A stretch of 64,000 bases of DNA from an uncultured Lachnospiraceae bacterium (GCA_902760755.1 CACWHK010000010.1:1-64000); one strand, 5' to 3'. Shown: positions 1 through 8,700, counted from the first letter of the stretch. Numbers and translations are program-made. The notes: generated from the sequence alone by a model not told the origin.

Positions 1-150
1 GAGCTTCGGCAGCGGGCTGCAGAGGTGCTTCCCATGGGACGTATGTGCGAGCGAAGCGATTATGTGGAGGCGCTGGTCTACCTTTTCAGTGATGCCAGCT
101 CCATGATGACGGGATCCACCTTCCGGATCACCGCAGGAGAGTATATATAG
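1..150 (+). CDS. 3' end of a short-chain dehydrogenase/reductase (partial)
   Basis: Frame 1 is open from the window edge to a TAG at 148-150, giving 49 residues. The fragment contains a PMGR motif, then DYVEALVYLFSDASSMMTG and a final STFRITAGEYI. This is the usual C-terminal pattern of classical SDR enzymes (P-x-GR, then LxSDxAsxxTG, then an end strand), which are NAD(P)-dependent oxidoreductases. The normal closing D-G-G is replaced by T-A-G-E. The catalytic YxxxK and the Rossmann fold lie outside the window, so the substrate cannot be told. The next gene is licD-like. In Clostridia, SDR, cytidylyltransferase and LicD genes often stand together in surface-polymer loci, so a role in making an activated polyol or sugar is plausible but inferred. 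Confidence 0.75.
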   Translation, partial: ELRQRAAEVLPMGRMCERSDYVEALVYLFSDASSMMTGSTFRITAGEYI

Positions 151-214
151 ATCCTTCGGCCCACGAGGCAAGCGCCTGTGGCGCGTGGCCTGCCTGGCCT
201 TCGGATGACAGGAC
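151..214. repeat. Degenerate inverted copy of the dispersed ATTCTTCGG-type repeat
   Basis: Two ATCCTTCGG / CTTCGGATGACA half-sites flank a GC-rich spacer. They resemble the reverse complement of the 26-nt repeat at 220-245. The unit lies between the SDR stop and licD. No T-run follows, so terminator function is uncertain. Confidence 0.4.
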
Positions 215-219
215 CGATT

Positions 220-245
220 GTCATTCTGAGCGGAGCGAAGAATCC
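220..245 (+). repeat. Dispersed 26-nt intergenic repeat, copy 1
   Basis: The core is GTCATTCTGAG, then CGGAGCGAAGAATCC. Related copies are at 3707-3731, 23117-23146, 24356-24383 and 28900-28926, all in the same orientation and all shortly upstream of a + strand gene. Sequences of this kind are scattered in many bacterial genomes. Here it ends 34 nt before the licD start. Confidence 0.75.
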
Positions 246-279
246 ATAAATGAACCACAAATCAGAGAGGAAACAAGAC

Positions 280-1197
280 ATGACAGAATGTGAAAGATTG
301 TTGGAGAACGGTTTTATTACCGAAGAGTTTTTGAAGCCTGAGGTTCGCTGTGATTATGAGATTCCTACCGAGATGAAGAAGGTATGGGCCATCGAGATGG
401 ATCTCTTCCGTGCGGTCAGTGAGGTGTGCGAGAAGCACCACCTTCGCTACTGGATCACCTTCGGAACCCTGCTGGGGGCTGTTCGTCACAAGGGCTACAT
501 CCCCTGGGATGATGATTTCGACATCATGATGCCCCGCGCGGATTATCAGAAGCTGATCCGCCTGCAGAAGGAGTTTGAGGAGCCCTACTTCCTGCAGACC
601 ACACAGAATGATACGGATTACTACAGCTCCTTTGCAAGACTTCGGAACAGCCGGACCACGGGAATCCTGGTTTCTCCGGACAATCAGTGCAACAACGGTA
701 TCTATATTGACATCTATCCGCTGGACGGAGCTCCGGCTCCGGGTCTCAAGCGGAAGGCGCTGCTCTTTACGAATCAGACCAGAAATGTTCTGGCCCACGC
801 ATATGTTTTCAACATCAATCCCAGCAAGCTGACCCATGCGGCCCATAAGATCCTGCACCTTCCCTTTATTCCGTACGATCCGGTGAAGACCTATAAGAAG
901 GTGAACGGTCTGGCTGCAAAGTATAAGTGGAAGGACTGTGACTACGTAGGCGTTACCTGCTTCCCCTTCAACTACGGTCTGGATTATATTAATCAGAAGT
1001 CCGAGTTTAAGAAGACCATCTGGCTTGACTTTGAGTTCATGAAGATGCCGGCACCTGTCGGATATGATCAGTTCCTCCGGGAATGCTACGGGGATACCTA
1101 CATGGAGTTCCCGCCGGTGGAGGAGCGTGGCGCATGGCATGATTTCCACTTTGAACCGGACGTTCCGTATACGGAAAGCCACGGGGCGAAGGCGTAA
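280..1197 (+). CDS. LicD family phosphotransferase
   Basis: 305 residues. LicD proteins transfer phosphocholine or a related phospho-alcohol from a nucleotide-activated donor onto cell-surface glycans. The family signature is clear near the N-terminus: YWITFGTLLGAVRHKGYIPW followed by DDDFDIMMPR, where the Asp cluster is the nucleotidyltransferase-type metal site. Length is normal for the family. I chose ATG 280 because GAGAGG lies at 265-270, 9 nt upstream; an in-frame ATG at 250 has no ribosome binding site and would start inside the repeat region. It follows an SDR gene, consistent with a surface-polymer locus that continues to the left of the window. The real acceptor and donor are unknown. 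A large secreted protein at 13657 ends in choline-binding-like repeats, which may or may not be linked. Confidence 0.88.
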   Translation: MTECERLLENGFITEEFLKPEVRCDYEIPTEMKKVWAIEMDLFRAVSEVCEKHHLRYWITFGTLLGAVRHKGYIPWDDDFDIMMPRADYQKLIRLQKEFEEPYFLQTTQNDTDYYSSFARLRNSRTTGILVSPDNQCNNGIYIDIYPLDGAPAPGLKRKALLFTNQTRNVLAHAYVFNINPSKLTHAAHKILHLPFIPYDPVKTYKKVNGLAAKYKWKDCDYVGVTCFPFNYGLDYINQKSEFKKTIWLDFEFMKMPAPVGYDQFLRECYGDTYMEFPPVEERGAWHDFHFEPDVPYTESHGAKA

Positions 1198-1238
1198 GAG
1201 GGAACTGCATTTCCGGAGGCAATCCGGGAAGAAATAAA

Positions 1239-1267
1239 TTGAAAAAAAAGGTCACTCTTGGTACAAT
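1239..1267 (+). promoter_or_regulatory. Sigma-A promoter for the LURP-one-like gene
   Basis: TTGAAA at 1239-1244, a 17-nt spacer and TACAAT at 1262-1267. TGG precedes the -10, making an extended -10. It lies 75 nt upstream of the next start codon. Confidence 0.7.
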
Positions 1268-1342
1268 AGAGTGCAGGGGAAGTAGTGGAATGAAGTGCTG
1301 CGGATCCGCAGCCTTCGAAGCATATGATTTTGGGAGAATACT

Positions 1343-1843
1343 ATGGCAAGACTTTATATTAAAGCGCAGGATCTCGAGGATTACGATACCGTCAAGGTCT
1401 TCAATGACCGCGGAAAACAGGTGTACTACACAAAGGATGACTTCATCGCCACCGGACACCGTATCAAGGTGTTTCTGGCAGAGACCATCTCGGAGTGCTC
1501 CTATGTGCAGGAAAAGTATGACCGTCTCGGTTCAAAGCGGTTCGAGTTTGCGGCCCGTGATAAGTTCGGTACCATCGAGCGTGATCCCATGTCCCGTCAG
1601 CAGCGGTACATCGTTGACTATGAGGAGGGCTGGGAAATCGTAGGAGATGCAGTGATGTGGAACTACGTGGTTTACCGCGGAGCCCTTCCCATCATGCGTG
1701 TTCGCTGTGAGAAGTACATGATCCCGGGACAGGCGTTGTCCATGGCAGATACCTATATCCTGGAGTTTGACAATGACTCCGAGGTTCTGATCGGACTTAC
1801 CTTTGCACTGGCAGTCTATGCACTGAACAAGTACAGATATTAG
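1343..1843 (+). CDS. LURP-one-related / Tubby-like beta-barrel protein
   Basis: 166 residues. The product looks like the LURP-one-related (DUF567) fold, a Tubby-like beta barrel found in bacteria and plants with poorly known function. Supporting features are the opening strand pattern (LYIKAQ then VFNDRGKQVYYTKDDF), regular alternation of short beta strands with G/D turns through the middle, and a C-terminal hydrophobic helix (EVLIGLTFALAVYALNKY). No signal peptide is present. The start has a GGGAGA site about 8 nt upstream. It stands alone between its own promoter at 1239 and a strong terminator at 1856. The assignment rests on pattern recognition of a divergent family. Confidence 0.55.
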   Translation: MARLYIKAQDLEDYDTVKVFNDRGKQVYYTKDDFIATGHRIKVFLAETISECSYVQEKYDRLGSKRFEFAARDKFGTIERDPMSRQQRYIVDYEEGWEIVGDAVMWNYVVYRGALPIMRVRCEKYMIPGQALSMADTYILEFDNDSEVLIGLTFALAVYALNKYRY

Positions 1844-1855
1844 TTTATGAGAAGA

Positions 1856-1897
1856 CGATGAAGCAGATGGTCCTGGGCCATCTGCTTCATCGTTTTT
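1856..1897 (+). terminator. Rho-independent terminator
   Basis: A perfect 15-bp stem (CGATGAAGCAGATGG paired with its complement, ending at 1892) with a 7-nt loop is followed by TTTTT at 1893-1897. It ends the LURP-one-like transcript. Confidence 0.93.
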
Positions 1898-1922
1898 GTA
1901 TCATGTGACAGGGAGAGACAGG

Positions 1923-2009
1923 GGAGACAGGGGATGGTTCTGCGGAGACAGGGGACGGTTCTGTGTCTCCTCCAACAAATGGAGGAGACACAGAACCGTC
2001 CCCTGTCTC
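1923..2009. repeat. 30-bp perfect palindrome with duplicated arm (REP-like)
   Basis: Positions 1945-1974 are an exact inverted complement of 1980-2009, with a 5-nt loop ACAAA. The arm carries the GGGGACGGTTCTG core. A near-identical 21-nt direct copy of the arm start stands just left: 1923-1943 repeats as 1944-1964 with few changes. The palindrome ends 12 nt past the EamA stop codon, so it can fold in transcripts from both directions. The GACAGGGGACGGTTCTG core is of the type found in dispersed palindromes associated with RAYT-family transposases; no such transposase is in the window. Confidence 0.85.
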
Positions 2010-2020
2010 TTTCTGTCTCT

Positions 2021-2998
2021 TTACTGTTTACGTTTTGTTGGCAGCTGCGCCAGTCCGATGGCGATAAACATCAGCCCGCAGCCGATCAGCTCGTCCGAGG
2101 TCAGCTTTTGTGAGAGGATCAGGAAGCCTGCGATCACCGAGGTGACGGATTCCAGGCTCATGATCATGGAGGCCAGGGTCGGGTGGACATCCTTCTGTCC
2201 GATCACCTGCAGGGTGTAGGCTACCCCGCAGGAAAGTACACCGGCGTAGAGGATCGGCCACTTTGCATCCCAGATGGCGTCGAAGGAGACAACACGGTCG
2301 AAGACCTGCCGGTCCAGAAGCAGCATGCCCGGGAGACTTAAGACTCCGGCCGTAAAGAACTGGACGGAGGAAAGCCCGACGCCGTCGGCTCCCTTTTCAT
2401 TGAAATGATCCACGGCTATGATATGGAAGGCGAAGACCAGAGCACAGCCCAGCAGCAGGAGATCTGAAGGCTGCAGGGAGAGTTCCCCTCCCCATCCGAT
2501 ACAGAGGAAGTATAGTCCCGTAACGGCAATGACAACTCCGATCCAGGTAAGGACGGAGGTTCTCTTTTTCAGAAAGATCCCGACGATGGGAACCAGAACG
2601 ATATAAAGGGCAGTGAGAAACCCGGCCTTCCCTGCAGGAGCATGAAGCATGGCAACCTGCTGCAGATTGGCTGCCAGGGCAAGAATACAGCCGCAGATGA
2701 TCCCGGCGGTATAGGTGGTGCGAAGCTTTGTCCGAAAGGCTTCCTTCGGGTCAGTTCCATTTACCATGGTTCCGTCTGCAGGGAGCGGATCCGTCTCACT
2801 CCACCGCCGCATTCGAAGGAAGAGAACCGGGAGCAGGACGATGGATCCGATAAAGAACCGGACCGTGCTGAAGGTAAAGGGTCCCACCTTCTCCATGCCG
2901 GCGGACTGGGCCACAAATGCGGTACCCCAGATCACGGCAGCCAGGAAGAGAAGACCGCAGTGCCCTATGTTGTTTTTTCTTGTAGTATCCATGGGCAT
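2021..2998 (-). CDS. EamA/DMT-family transporter
   Basis: About 325 residues, a member of the drug/metabolite transporter superfamily with two EamA repeats of five helices each. The first repeat begins GHCGLLFLAAVIWGTAFVAQ, with the family's WG(T/S)xF motif. The second begins around LLLLGCALVFAFHIIAVDH and ends with ASMIMSLESVTSVIAGFLIL, the typical E-P/S region. Such proteins export or import amino acids, metabolites or drugs across the membrane; the substrate is not predictable. The start is uncertain: ATG 2998 and ATG 2992 both lack a good ribosome binding site, and a TTG at 3028 would add ten residues. A TATGCT hexamer ends 6 nt before ATG 2998. It is transcribed against its neighbours and flanked by the palindrome at its 3' end. 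Confidence 0.85.
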   Translation of the reverse strand: MPMDTTRKNNIGHCGLLFLAAVIWGTAFVAQSAGMEKVGPFTFSTVRFFIGSIVLLPVLFLRMRRWSETDPLPADGTMVNGTDPKEAFRTKLRTTYTAGIICGCILALAANLQQVAMLHAPAGKAGFLTALYIVLVPIVGIFLKKRTSVLTWIGVVIAVTGLYFLCIGWGGELSLQPSDLLLLGCALVFAFHIIAVDHFNEKGADGVGLSSVQFFTAGVLSLPGMLLLDRQVFDRVVSFDAIWDAKWPILYAGVLSCGVAYTLQVIGQKDVHPTLASMIMSLESVTSVIAGFLILSQKLTSDELIGCGLMFIAIGLAQLPTKRKQ

Positions 2999-3060
2999 TA
3001 CTTTAGCATAGAGCCCTGTGAAAAGCAACGAAAAAAGGCAGGCGCCCGGTGTAAAAGCCC

Positions 3061-3089
3061 TTGCGTTATCGGATGAAATTCGGTAAACT
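3061..3089 (+). promoter_or_regulatory. Possible sigma-A promoter for dtd
   Basis: TTGCGT at 3061-3066, a 17-nt spacer and TAAACT at 3084-3089. Matches are moderate and no extended -10 is present. Confidence 0.45.
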
Positions 3090-3173
3090 GTTTAGGAGTG
3101 TGCCCTGATGCGGATACATTTCCGGAAAGCAGAAGCTACACTCGGACAAACTATGGGAAAAGAGGACGAAACA

Positions 3174-3638
3174 GTGCGTTTTCTGGTACAGCGTGTGACC
3201 CGTGCATCAGTTACCATTGAAGGAAAGGAAACCGGCCGGATCGGGCTTGGCTTCTTTGTTCTGATCGGGATCGAGGATACGGATACGAAGGAGATTGCGG
3301 ATAAGATGGTCAGTAAGCTGCTGGGCCTTCGGATCTTTGAGGATGAGAACGGAAAGAGCAATCTGGCTCTGGCTGATGTGGGAGGAGAGCTGCTGCTGAT
3401 CTCCCAGTTCACCCTCTTAGCGGATGCAAGCCACGGTAACCGGCCGTCCTATATCCACGCGGGTCGTCCGGAGATGTCGGAGCCCATGTATGACTATATC
3501 TGTAACAGCTGCAGGGAGCAGGGGTATTCGGTACAGACCGGAGTGTTCGGGGCGGAGATGAAGTGTGATCTTCTGAATGACGGACCCTTTACCATCTGGC
3601 TGGATTCCCGGGAGATCTGTCCGAAGCTGCACCACTGA
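3174..3638 (+). CDS. dtd: D-aminoacyl-tRNA deacylase (Dtd)
   Basis: 154 residues. The enzyme hydrolyses D-aminoacyl-tRNA and mischarged Gly-tRNA(Ala), a proofreading step in translation. Diagnostic motifs are VRFLVQRVTRASVTIEG at the N-terminus, SQFTLLADASHGNRPSY (the SQFTL active-site loop) and NDGPFTIWLDS near the C-terminus, where the family has NxGPVT. I chose GTG 3174 because family members begin exactly at this M/VRxxVQRV position and AGAGGA lies at 3161-3166, 7 nt upstream. An ATG at 3108 with AGGAG 9 nt upstream would add a 22-residue extension that the family lacks. The gene is followed by degenerate repeat units and then a two-component pair. Confidence 0.93.
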   Translation: MRFLVQRVTRASVTIEGKETGRIGLGFFVLIGIEDTDTKEIADKMVSKLLGLRIFEDENGKSNLALADVGGELLLISQFTLLADASHGNRPSYIHAGRPEMSEPMYDYICNSCREQGYSVQTGVFGAEMKCDLLNDGPFTIWLDSREICPKLHH

Positions 3639-3658
3639 CCCCAAAGATGCAGGATAGG

Positions 3659-3731
3659 TCATCCTGTCATCCCGGGTAGGCATTCTGTCATCTCGGGGAA
3701 GCATCCTGTCATTCCGAGCGAAGCGAGGAAT
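3659..3731 (+). repeat. Dispersed repeat, copy 2, with degenerate partial units
   Basis: The best copy, GTCATTCCGAG then CGAAGCGAGGAATCC, is at 3707-3731. Before it stand two truncated units beginning GTCATCC and GTCATCTC. The array ends 19 nt before the response regulator start. Confidence 0.65.
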
Positions 3732-3750
3732 CCTGTACTGGAGGAACCAT

Positions 3751-4428
3751 ATGGAAAAAATACTGATCGCGGAAGATGATGCCGACCTGCTGAAGCTCTT
3801 TCAGGTGGTCTTAAAGAAAGAAGGCTACGAGGTGATCCCCGTGGAGGACGGAGAGCAGGCCCTCCGGTATCTTAACACGGAATATGTGGACCTGATCATT
3901 TCGGACATCATGATGCCGAACATGGATGGCTATCAGCTGATCCGTGCTCTTCGGGATGCGGGGCAGAAGACACCGATCCTTCTTATCACCGCGAAGGAAG
4001 GCTTTGATGACATGCGGAAGGGCTTCTCCCTCGGAACCGACGACTACATGGTGAAGCCGGTGAATATGAATGAGCTGATCCTCCGGGTACAGGCGCTGAT
4101 CCGCCGCAGCCGGATGCAGGGAGAGAGAAGACAGACCTTCGGCCCCATGACGCTGGAGATGGACTCCATGACCGTCACCATCCGGGACGAATCCCAGGTG
4201 CTTCCCCAGAAGGAGTTCATGCTTCTTTACAAGCTGCTCAGCTCCACGGGGAAGATCTTTACCAGACAGCAGCTGATGGATGAAATCTGGGGAACGGATT
4301 CTCCCAGTGATGTCCGTACCGTGGATGTACATATCAACCGCCTCCGCGAGCGTTTCCGGGATCTTCCGGATTACGAGATCGTGACCGTGCGCGGTCTGGG
4401 CTATAAGATCATTCATCATGAGGCCTGA
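3751..4428 (+). CDS. OmpR/PhoB-family response regulator
   Basis: 225 residues. The N-terminal receiver domain (about 1-120) shows the acidic pair in ILIAEDDADL, the phospho-acceptor D52 in DLIISDIMMPNMDG, T80 in ILLIT and K102 in YMVKPV. The C-terminal winged-helix domain (about 130-225) carries the recognition-helix region VRTVDVHINRLRERF and the closing VRGLGYKI. It therefore acts as a phosphorylation-controlled DNA-binding transcription factor. TGGAGGAA lies just upstream of ATG. The cognate kinase starts 18 nt downstream, so the two form one transcription unit. Targets are unknown. Confidence 0.95.
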   Translation: MEKILIAEDDADLLKLFQVVLKKEGYEVIPVEDGEQALRYLNTEYVDLIISDIMMPNMDGYQLIRALRDAGQKTPILLITAKEGFDDMRKGFSLGTDDYMVKPVNMNELILRVQALIRRSRMQGERRQTFGPMTLEMDSMTVTIRDESQVLPQKEFMLLYKLLSSTGKIFTRQQLMDEIWGTDSPSDVRTVDVHINRLRERFRDLPDYEIVTVRGLGYKIIHHEA

Positions 4429-4446
4429 GGATTACGGGAGCTCCGA

Positions 4447-5496
4447 ATGAAAAAAAAGAAGAGAAAACTGAATTATTTCTTTCTGCTTCATCTGTTGGCA
4501 ATCTCATTTCTTACCATCATCCTGTCTGCAATCATTGCCATCTACCTGAACGGGCGATCCTCGCTGGACTCGAAGCGGACCTCTGTGATCATGTTCTTCC
4601 TCTGGATCACGATCTGCACCATCGTTGCGAATCTGGTGCTGTATCATAAGATGCGCAGGGTGTTCAAGTCGGTGGAGAAGCTGAGTGATGCTTCGGACGA
4701 GGTTGCCAAGGGAGACTTTGACGTAAAGGTGGATTCGGATGAGCATCTGCACATCGAGGAGATCGAGGACATGTACGACTCCTTTAACAAGATGGTGCAT
4801 GAGCTGGGAGCCATAGAGACCCTTCGAAACGATTTCGTGTCAAATGTATCCCATGAGATGAAGACGCCCATCGCGGCCATCGACGGCTATGCAACCCTCC
4901 TGCAGGATGAGACCATCAGTCCGGAGGAGAGACGGCAGCATGTGGAGAGTATTCTATACAACTGCAGACGACTGACGGCACTGACAGGGAATATCCTGAT
5001 GCTGTCCCGACTGGATAACGGGACCATGATCCCCAAGAAGGAGCCCTTCCGTCTGGATGAGCAGATCCGGAAGGTTGTGCTTTCCATGGAGGATGCCTGG
5101 ACAGCCAGGGAGCTGGAGCTGGATATCGAGATGGATCCCGTCACCTACGTGGGGGACGAGGACCTGCTGTATCATATCTGGACGAACCTGATCGGAAATG
5201 CGATCAAGTTCTCTAACAAGGGTGGACTTCTGGAGATCCGTCTGGAGGAGAATCCCGCGGATACAGGTGTGATCTGTGTGACGATCCGGGATACGGGCAT
5301 AGGCCTTTCCTCCGAGCAGATGGCGCATATGTACGATAAGTTCTATCAGGGAGATAAGTCCCACAGCAAGGAGGGGAACGGTCTTGGCCTTGCCCTGGTG
5401 CGGCAGATCACCAGCCTTTTACAGATCTCCATCTCCGCACGGAGCAGGCGGGGGCAGGGAACCGCATTTATCCTTGAGCTTCCGATTGAGGGGTAA
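4447..5496 (+). CDS. Sensor histidine kinase with a minimal extracellular loop
   Basis: 349 residues. Two membrane segments (about 11-34 and 46-67) are separated by only about a dozen residues, so there is almost no extracytoplasmic sensor. A HAMP-like linker follows, then HisKA with the autophosphorylated H136 in FVSNVSHEMKTPIAAIDGY. The ATPase domain shows the N box (WTNLIGNAIKF), G1 box (DTGIGLS) and G2 box (GNGLGLALVRQI). Phosphate is passed to the regulator encoded just upstream. GGGAG precedes ATG. Kinases with this layout usually sense in or at the membrane, often for envelope stress or through a partner transporter, but no partner transporter is adjacent. Confidence 0.95.
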   Translation: MKKKKRKLNYFFLLHLLAISFLTIILSAIIAIYLNGRSSLDSKRTSVIMFFLWITICTIVANLVLYHKMRRVFKSVEKLSDASDEVAKGDFDVKVDSDEHLHIEEIEDMYDSFNKMVHELGAIETLRNDFVSNVSHEMKTPIAAIDGYATLLQDETISPEERRQHVESILYNCRRLTALTGNILMLSRLDNGTMIPKKEPFRLDEQIRKVVLSMEDAWTARELELDIEMDPVTYVGDEDLLYHIWTNLIGNAIKFSNKGGLLEIRLEENPADTGVICVTIRDTGIGLSSEQMAHMYDKFYQGDKSHSKEGNGLGLALVRQITSLLQISISARSRRGQGTAFILELPIEG

Positions 5497-5547
5497 CAGC
5501 GAAGGATATGATCAGAATCGAAACAATAAGACAATAAGGAATATACA

Positions 5548-7362
5548 ATGGAACATTTAGACCAGAGAAAAATCAGAAACTTTTGTATCATCGCACACAT
5601 CGACCACGGCAAATCCACGCTGGCGGACCGGATCATCGAGAAGACCGGAACCCTTACCCAGCGGGAGATGCAGGAGCAGGTGCTGGACAACATGGATATC
5701 GAGCGGGAACGCGGGATCACCATCAAGTCCCAGGCCGTCCGGATCATTTACAAGGCAAAGGACGGGGAGGAGTATATCTTCAACCTGATCGATACGCCGG
5801 GTCATGTGGATTTCAATTATGAGGTATCACGTTCCCTCGCGGCCTGCGAGGGAGCGGTTCTTGTGGTGGATGCGGCTCAGGGCATCGAGGCTCAGACCCT
5901 GGCAAATGTCTACCTGGCCGTGGATCACAGTCTGGAGGTATTTCCGGTCATCAACAAGATCGATCTTCCCTCTGCAGAGCCGGAGCGGGTGAAGAACGAG
6001 ATAGAGGATATCATCGGCATCGAGGCCCAGGATGCTCCCCTGATCTCTGCAAAGCAGGGCATCGGGATCGAGGAGGTCTTAGAGGAGATCGTGCATAAGA
6101 TCCCCGCACCCTCCGGAGATGTGGACGGACCCTTCAAGGCACTTATTTTCGACAGCCTGTATGACTCCTACAAGGGCGTCATCATTTTCTGCCGTGTCTT
6201 TGACGGTGTGATCGGCAAGGGTAAGCGGATCCGCATGATGGAGACCGGAGCCGAGGCGGATGTGGTGGAGGTCGGAATCTTCGGGGCGGGTCAGTTCATC
6301 CCCCAGGAGGAGATTTCCGCCGGCATGGTGGGGTATATCACCGCCAGTCTGAAGAATGTTAAGGAGACCGAGGTGGGTGACACCGTAACGGACGCGGACC
6401 GTCCCTGTGCGGAGGCACTGCCCGGCTATAAGAAGGCAAGATCCATGGTGTTCTGCGGCGTGTATCCCGCGGACGGAGCCAAGTATCCGGAGCTTCGGGA
6501 TGCGCTGGAGAAGCTGCAGTTAAATGATGCTTCCCTGGAGTATGAGCCGGAGACCTCCATAGCGCTGGGTTTCGGTTTCCGGTGCGGATTCCTGGGACTC
6601 CTGCACCTGGAGGTGATCCAGGAGCGTCTGGAGCGGGAATACAATCTGGACCTTGTGACCACGGCTCCCGGCGTTGTGTACCGTGTGCATAAGACCAACG
6701 GAGAGATGATCGAGCTTACCAACCCGTCGAATCTGCCGGATCCATCAGAGATTGATTACATGGAGGAGCCCATCGTCTCCGCGGAGATCATGGTAACCAC
6801 CGAATTCACGGGTGCCATCATGAAGCTTTGCCAGGAGCGTCGCGGCAACTACCTTTCCATGGAATATCTGGAGGAAACCCGTGTTCTGCTGAAGTATGAG
6901 CTTCCTCTGAACGAGATCATTTACGACTTTTTTGATGCCTTAAAGTCCCGGTCCAGAGGGTATGCCTCCTTTGATTATGAGCTGAAGGGCTATCAGAGAT
7001 CCGACCTGGTGAAGCTGGATATTCTGATCAATCATGAGAATGTGGATGCCCTTTCCTTCATTGTCTTCAAGGATTCCGCCTATGAGCGCGGCAGGAAGAT
7101 GTGCGAGAAGCTGAAGGGAGAGATCCCGCGGCATCTCTTCGAGATTCCGATCCAGGCAGCGGTGGGCGGAAAGGTGATCGCCCGTGAGACCGTGAAGGCG
7201 GTGCGTAAGGACGTGCTTGCCAAGTGCTACGGCGGTGATATCACCCGGAAGAGAAAGCTTCTGGAGAAGCAGAAGGAAGGAAAGAAGCGGATGCGTCAGA
7301 TCGGATCCGTGGAGATTCCCCAGAAGGCATTTATGTCAGTTCTCAAGCTTGACGAGGAGTAA
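5548..7362 (+). CDS. lepA: Elongation factor 4 (LepA) GTPase
   Basis: 604 residues, the normal length. LepA is a translational GTPase that binds the ribosome and affects elongation or initiation under stress. The G domain shows AHIDHGKST (16-24), DTPGH (82-86) and NKIDLP. Domain II, the EF-G-like domains and the LepA-specific C-terminal domain follow, the last ending with [20 protein letters not shown], a LepA hallmark, and [19 protein letters not shown] stands upstream of ATG. hemW follows after 13 nt, as in many Firmicutes where lepA, hemW and hrcA are neighbours. Confidence 0.98.
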   Translation: MEHLDQRKIRNFCIIAHIDHGKSTLADRIIEKTGTLTQREMQEQVLDNMDIERERGITIKSQAVRIIYKAKDGEEYIFNLIDTPGHVDFNYEVSRSLAACEGAVLVVDAAQGIEAQTLANVYLAVDHSLEVFPVINKIDLPSAEPERVKNEIEDIIGIEAQDAPLISAKQGIGIEEVLEEIVHKIPAPSGDVDGPFKALIFDSLYDSYKGVIIFCRVFDGVIGKGKRIRMMETGAEADVVEVGIFGAGQFIPQEEISAGMVGYITASLKNVKETEVGDTVTDADRPCAEALPGYKKARSMVFCGVYPADGAKYPELRDALEKLQLNDASLEYEPETSIALGFGFRCGFLGLLHLEVIQERLEREYNLDLVTTAPGVVYRVHKTNGEMIELTNPSNLPDPSEIDYMEEPIVSAEIMVTTEFTGAIMKLCQERRGNYLSMEYLEETRVLLKYELPLNEIIYDFFDALKSRSRGYASFDYELKGYQRSDLVKLDILINHENVDALSFIVFKDSAYERGRKMCEKLKGEIPRHLFEIPIQAAVGGKVIARETVKAVRKDVLAKCYGGDITRKRKLLEKQKEGKKRMRQIGSVEIPQKAFMSVLKLDEE

Positions 7363-7375
7363 TAAGGATACATTT

Positions 7376-8575
7376 ATGAAAAGAAACTTAAGTCTATACA
7401 TACATATTCCCTTCTGTGTGCAGAAGTGTCTCTACTGCGACTTCCTGTCCTTTGATGACGTGCTTTACGCAAAGCAGCTGCAGTATCTGGATGCACTCCG
7501 GACGGAAATGAAGCTCTACGCACCCTATGCGGACCGCTACTCCGTAAAGACCATCTTTATCGGCGGAGGGACGCCCTCCACGGTGGATGAGTCTCTGATC
7601 GAGGGGCTGCTTACTCAGGTGCGGAGCGTGTTCCGGGTGGACCGGTTTGCGGAGATCACCATCGAGGCAAATCCCGGAACCTTAAAATATACGGACCTTC
7701 TGGCCTATCAGTCCTACGGCATCAACCGGCTTTCCATAGGTCTGCAGAGTGCGGATGATGAGATGCTGAAGATGCTGGGACGGATCCACAACTTCGACCA
7801 GTTTGTGGCAGGCTTTACTTCGGCCAGACGTGCCGGCTTCAAGAATATCAACGTGGATGTGATGTCCGGAATCCCCGGACAGGACATGCACTCCTATGTG
7901 GATACCCTGACCCGGGTGATGGAGTATCGGCCGGAGCATATCTCCGCCTATTCCCTGCAGGTGGAGGAGGGGACGAAGCTTGCGGAGGATGAAGAGCTGC
8001 TGGGAATGCTTCCCGAGGAGGAGACAGACCGTCGCATGTATGCCATGACGAAGAAGATCCTCCGGACCAACGGGTACGAGCGGTATGAGTTCTCCAACTA
8101 CTGTCAGCCGGGCTATGAGTGCCGGCACAATCTGGTGTACTGGACCGGAGGAGAGTATATCGGCTTCGGTCTTGGGGCATCCTCCCTCTTCAAGGGGGAG
8201 CGTTTCTCCAACCTTCGGGAGCTGGATGCCTATCTGGAGCTGATGGAGGAGGCTGGCAAGCTGATGACGCCGGAGCAGGATATGATCCGGCTCTACGACG
8301 CGGTGGCAGAGCGCCTTCGGAAGGATACGACGGCCATGTATGTGGACCGCCGGATGGAGGAGTTCATGTTCCTGGGACTCCGGATGATCCGCGGGGTCAG
8401 CCGGACGGAATTCCGGGAGCGTTTCAACAAGGATATGTTCGATATCTACGGTCCGGTGATCAACCGTTATGTGGACGACGGGTTCCTTCGTCTGGACGAG
8501 GACAGGGTAGCACTTACGGATGCCGGGATCGATGTCAGCAACATCATTTTATCCGATTTCATCCTCGATAAATAA
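7376..8575 (+). CDS. hemW: Radical SAM heme chaperone HemW
   Basis: 399 residues. The N-terminus SLYIHIPFCVQKCLYC holds the radical-SAM cluster cysteines C14, C18 and C21, and the HIPFC form is typical of HemW/HemN. FIGGGTPS and EANPGT are further radical-SAM barrel motifs, and the C-terminal region carries the HemN-type winged domain. HemW binds heme and delivers it to respiratory proteins and is often misannotated as coproporphyrinogen oxidase; oxidase function is unlikely because the extra HemN cysteine is absent. I chose ATG 7376 because AAGGA lies 7 nt upstream and family members start here; longer frames run into lepA. The small gap to lepA suggests co-transcription. Confidence 0.93.
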   Translation: MKRNLSLYIHIPFCVQKCLYCDFLSFDDVLYAKQLQYLDALRTEMKLYAPYADRYSVKTIFIGGGTPSTVDESLIEGLLTQVRSVFRVDRFAEITIEANPGTLKYTDLLAYQSYGINRLSIGLQSADDEMLKMLGRIHNFDQFVAGFTSARRAGFKNINVDVMSGIPGQDMHSYVDTLTRVMEYRPEHISAYSLQVEEGTKLAEDEELLGMLPEEETDRRMYAMTKKILRTNGYERYEFSNYCQPGYECRHNLVYWTGGEYIGFGLGASSLFKGERFSNLRELDAYLELMEEAGKLMTPEQDMIRLYDAVAERLRKDTTAMYVDRRMEEFMFLGLRMIRGVSRTEFRERFNKDMFDIYGPVINRYVDDGFLRLDEDRVALTDAGIDVSNIILSDFILDK

Positions 8576-8632
8576 AGGGCGGAAACGGTCGCGTTTTACA
8601 TGAAAAAAACATGGAAATTTGTGACATTTTCC

Positions 8633-8661
8633 TTGACAAGAAGGGTCCGTCAGTGTTAGAT
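8633..8661 (+). promoter_or_regulatory. Sigma-A promoter of the heat-shock operon
   Basis: TTGACA at 8633-8638, a 17-nt spacer and TTAGAT at 8656-8661. The CIRCE operator begins 13 nt after the -10. Confidence 0.9.
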
Positions 8662-8673
8662 TATTCATAGTGG

Positions 8674-8700
8674 TTAGCACTCAGAAGAAATGAGTGCTAA
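8674..8700 (+). promoter_or_regulatory. CIRCE operator (HrcA binding site)
   Basis: TTAGCACTC, a 9-nt spacer and GAGTGCTAA form the exact CIRCE inverted repeat. Its position just downstream of the promoter and before hrcA means HrcA represses its own operon until heat shock. Confidence 0.98.
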
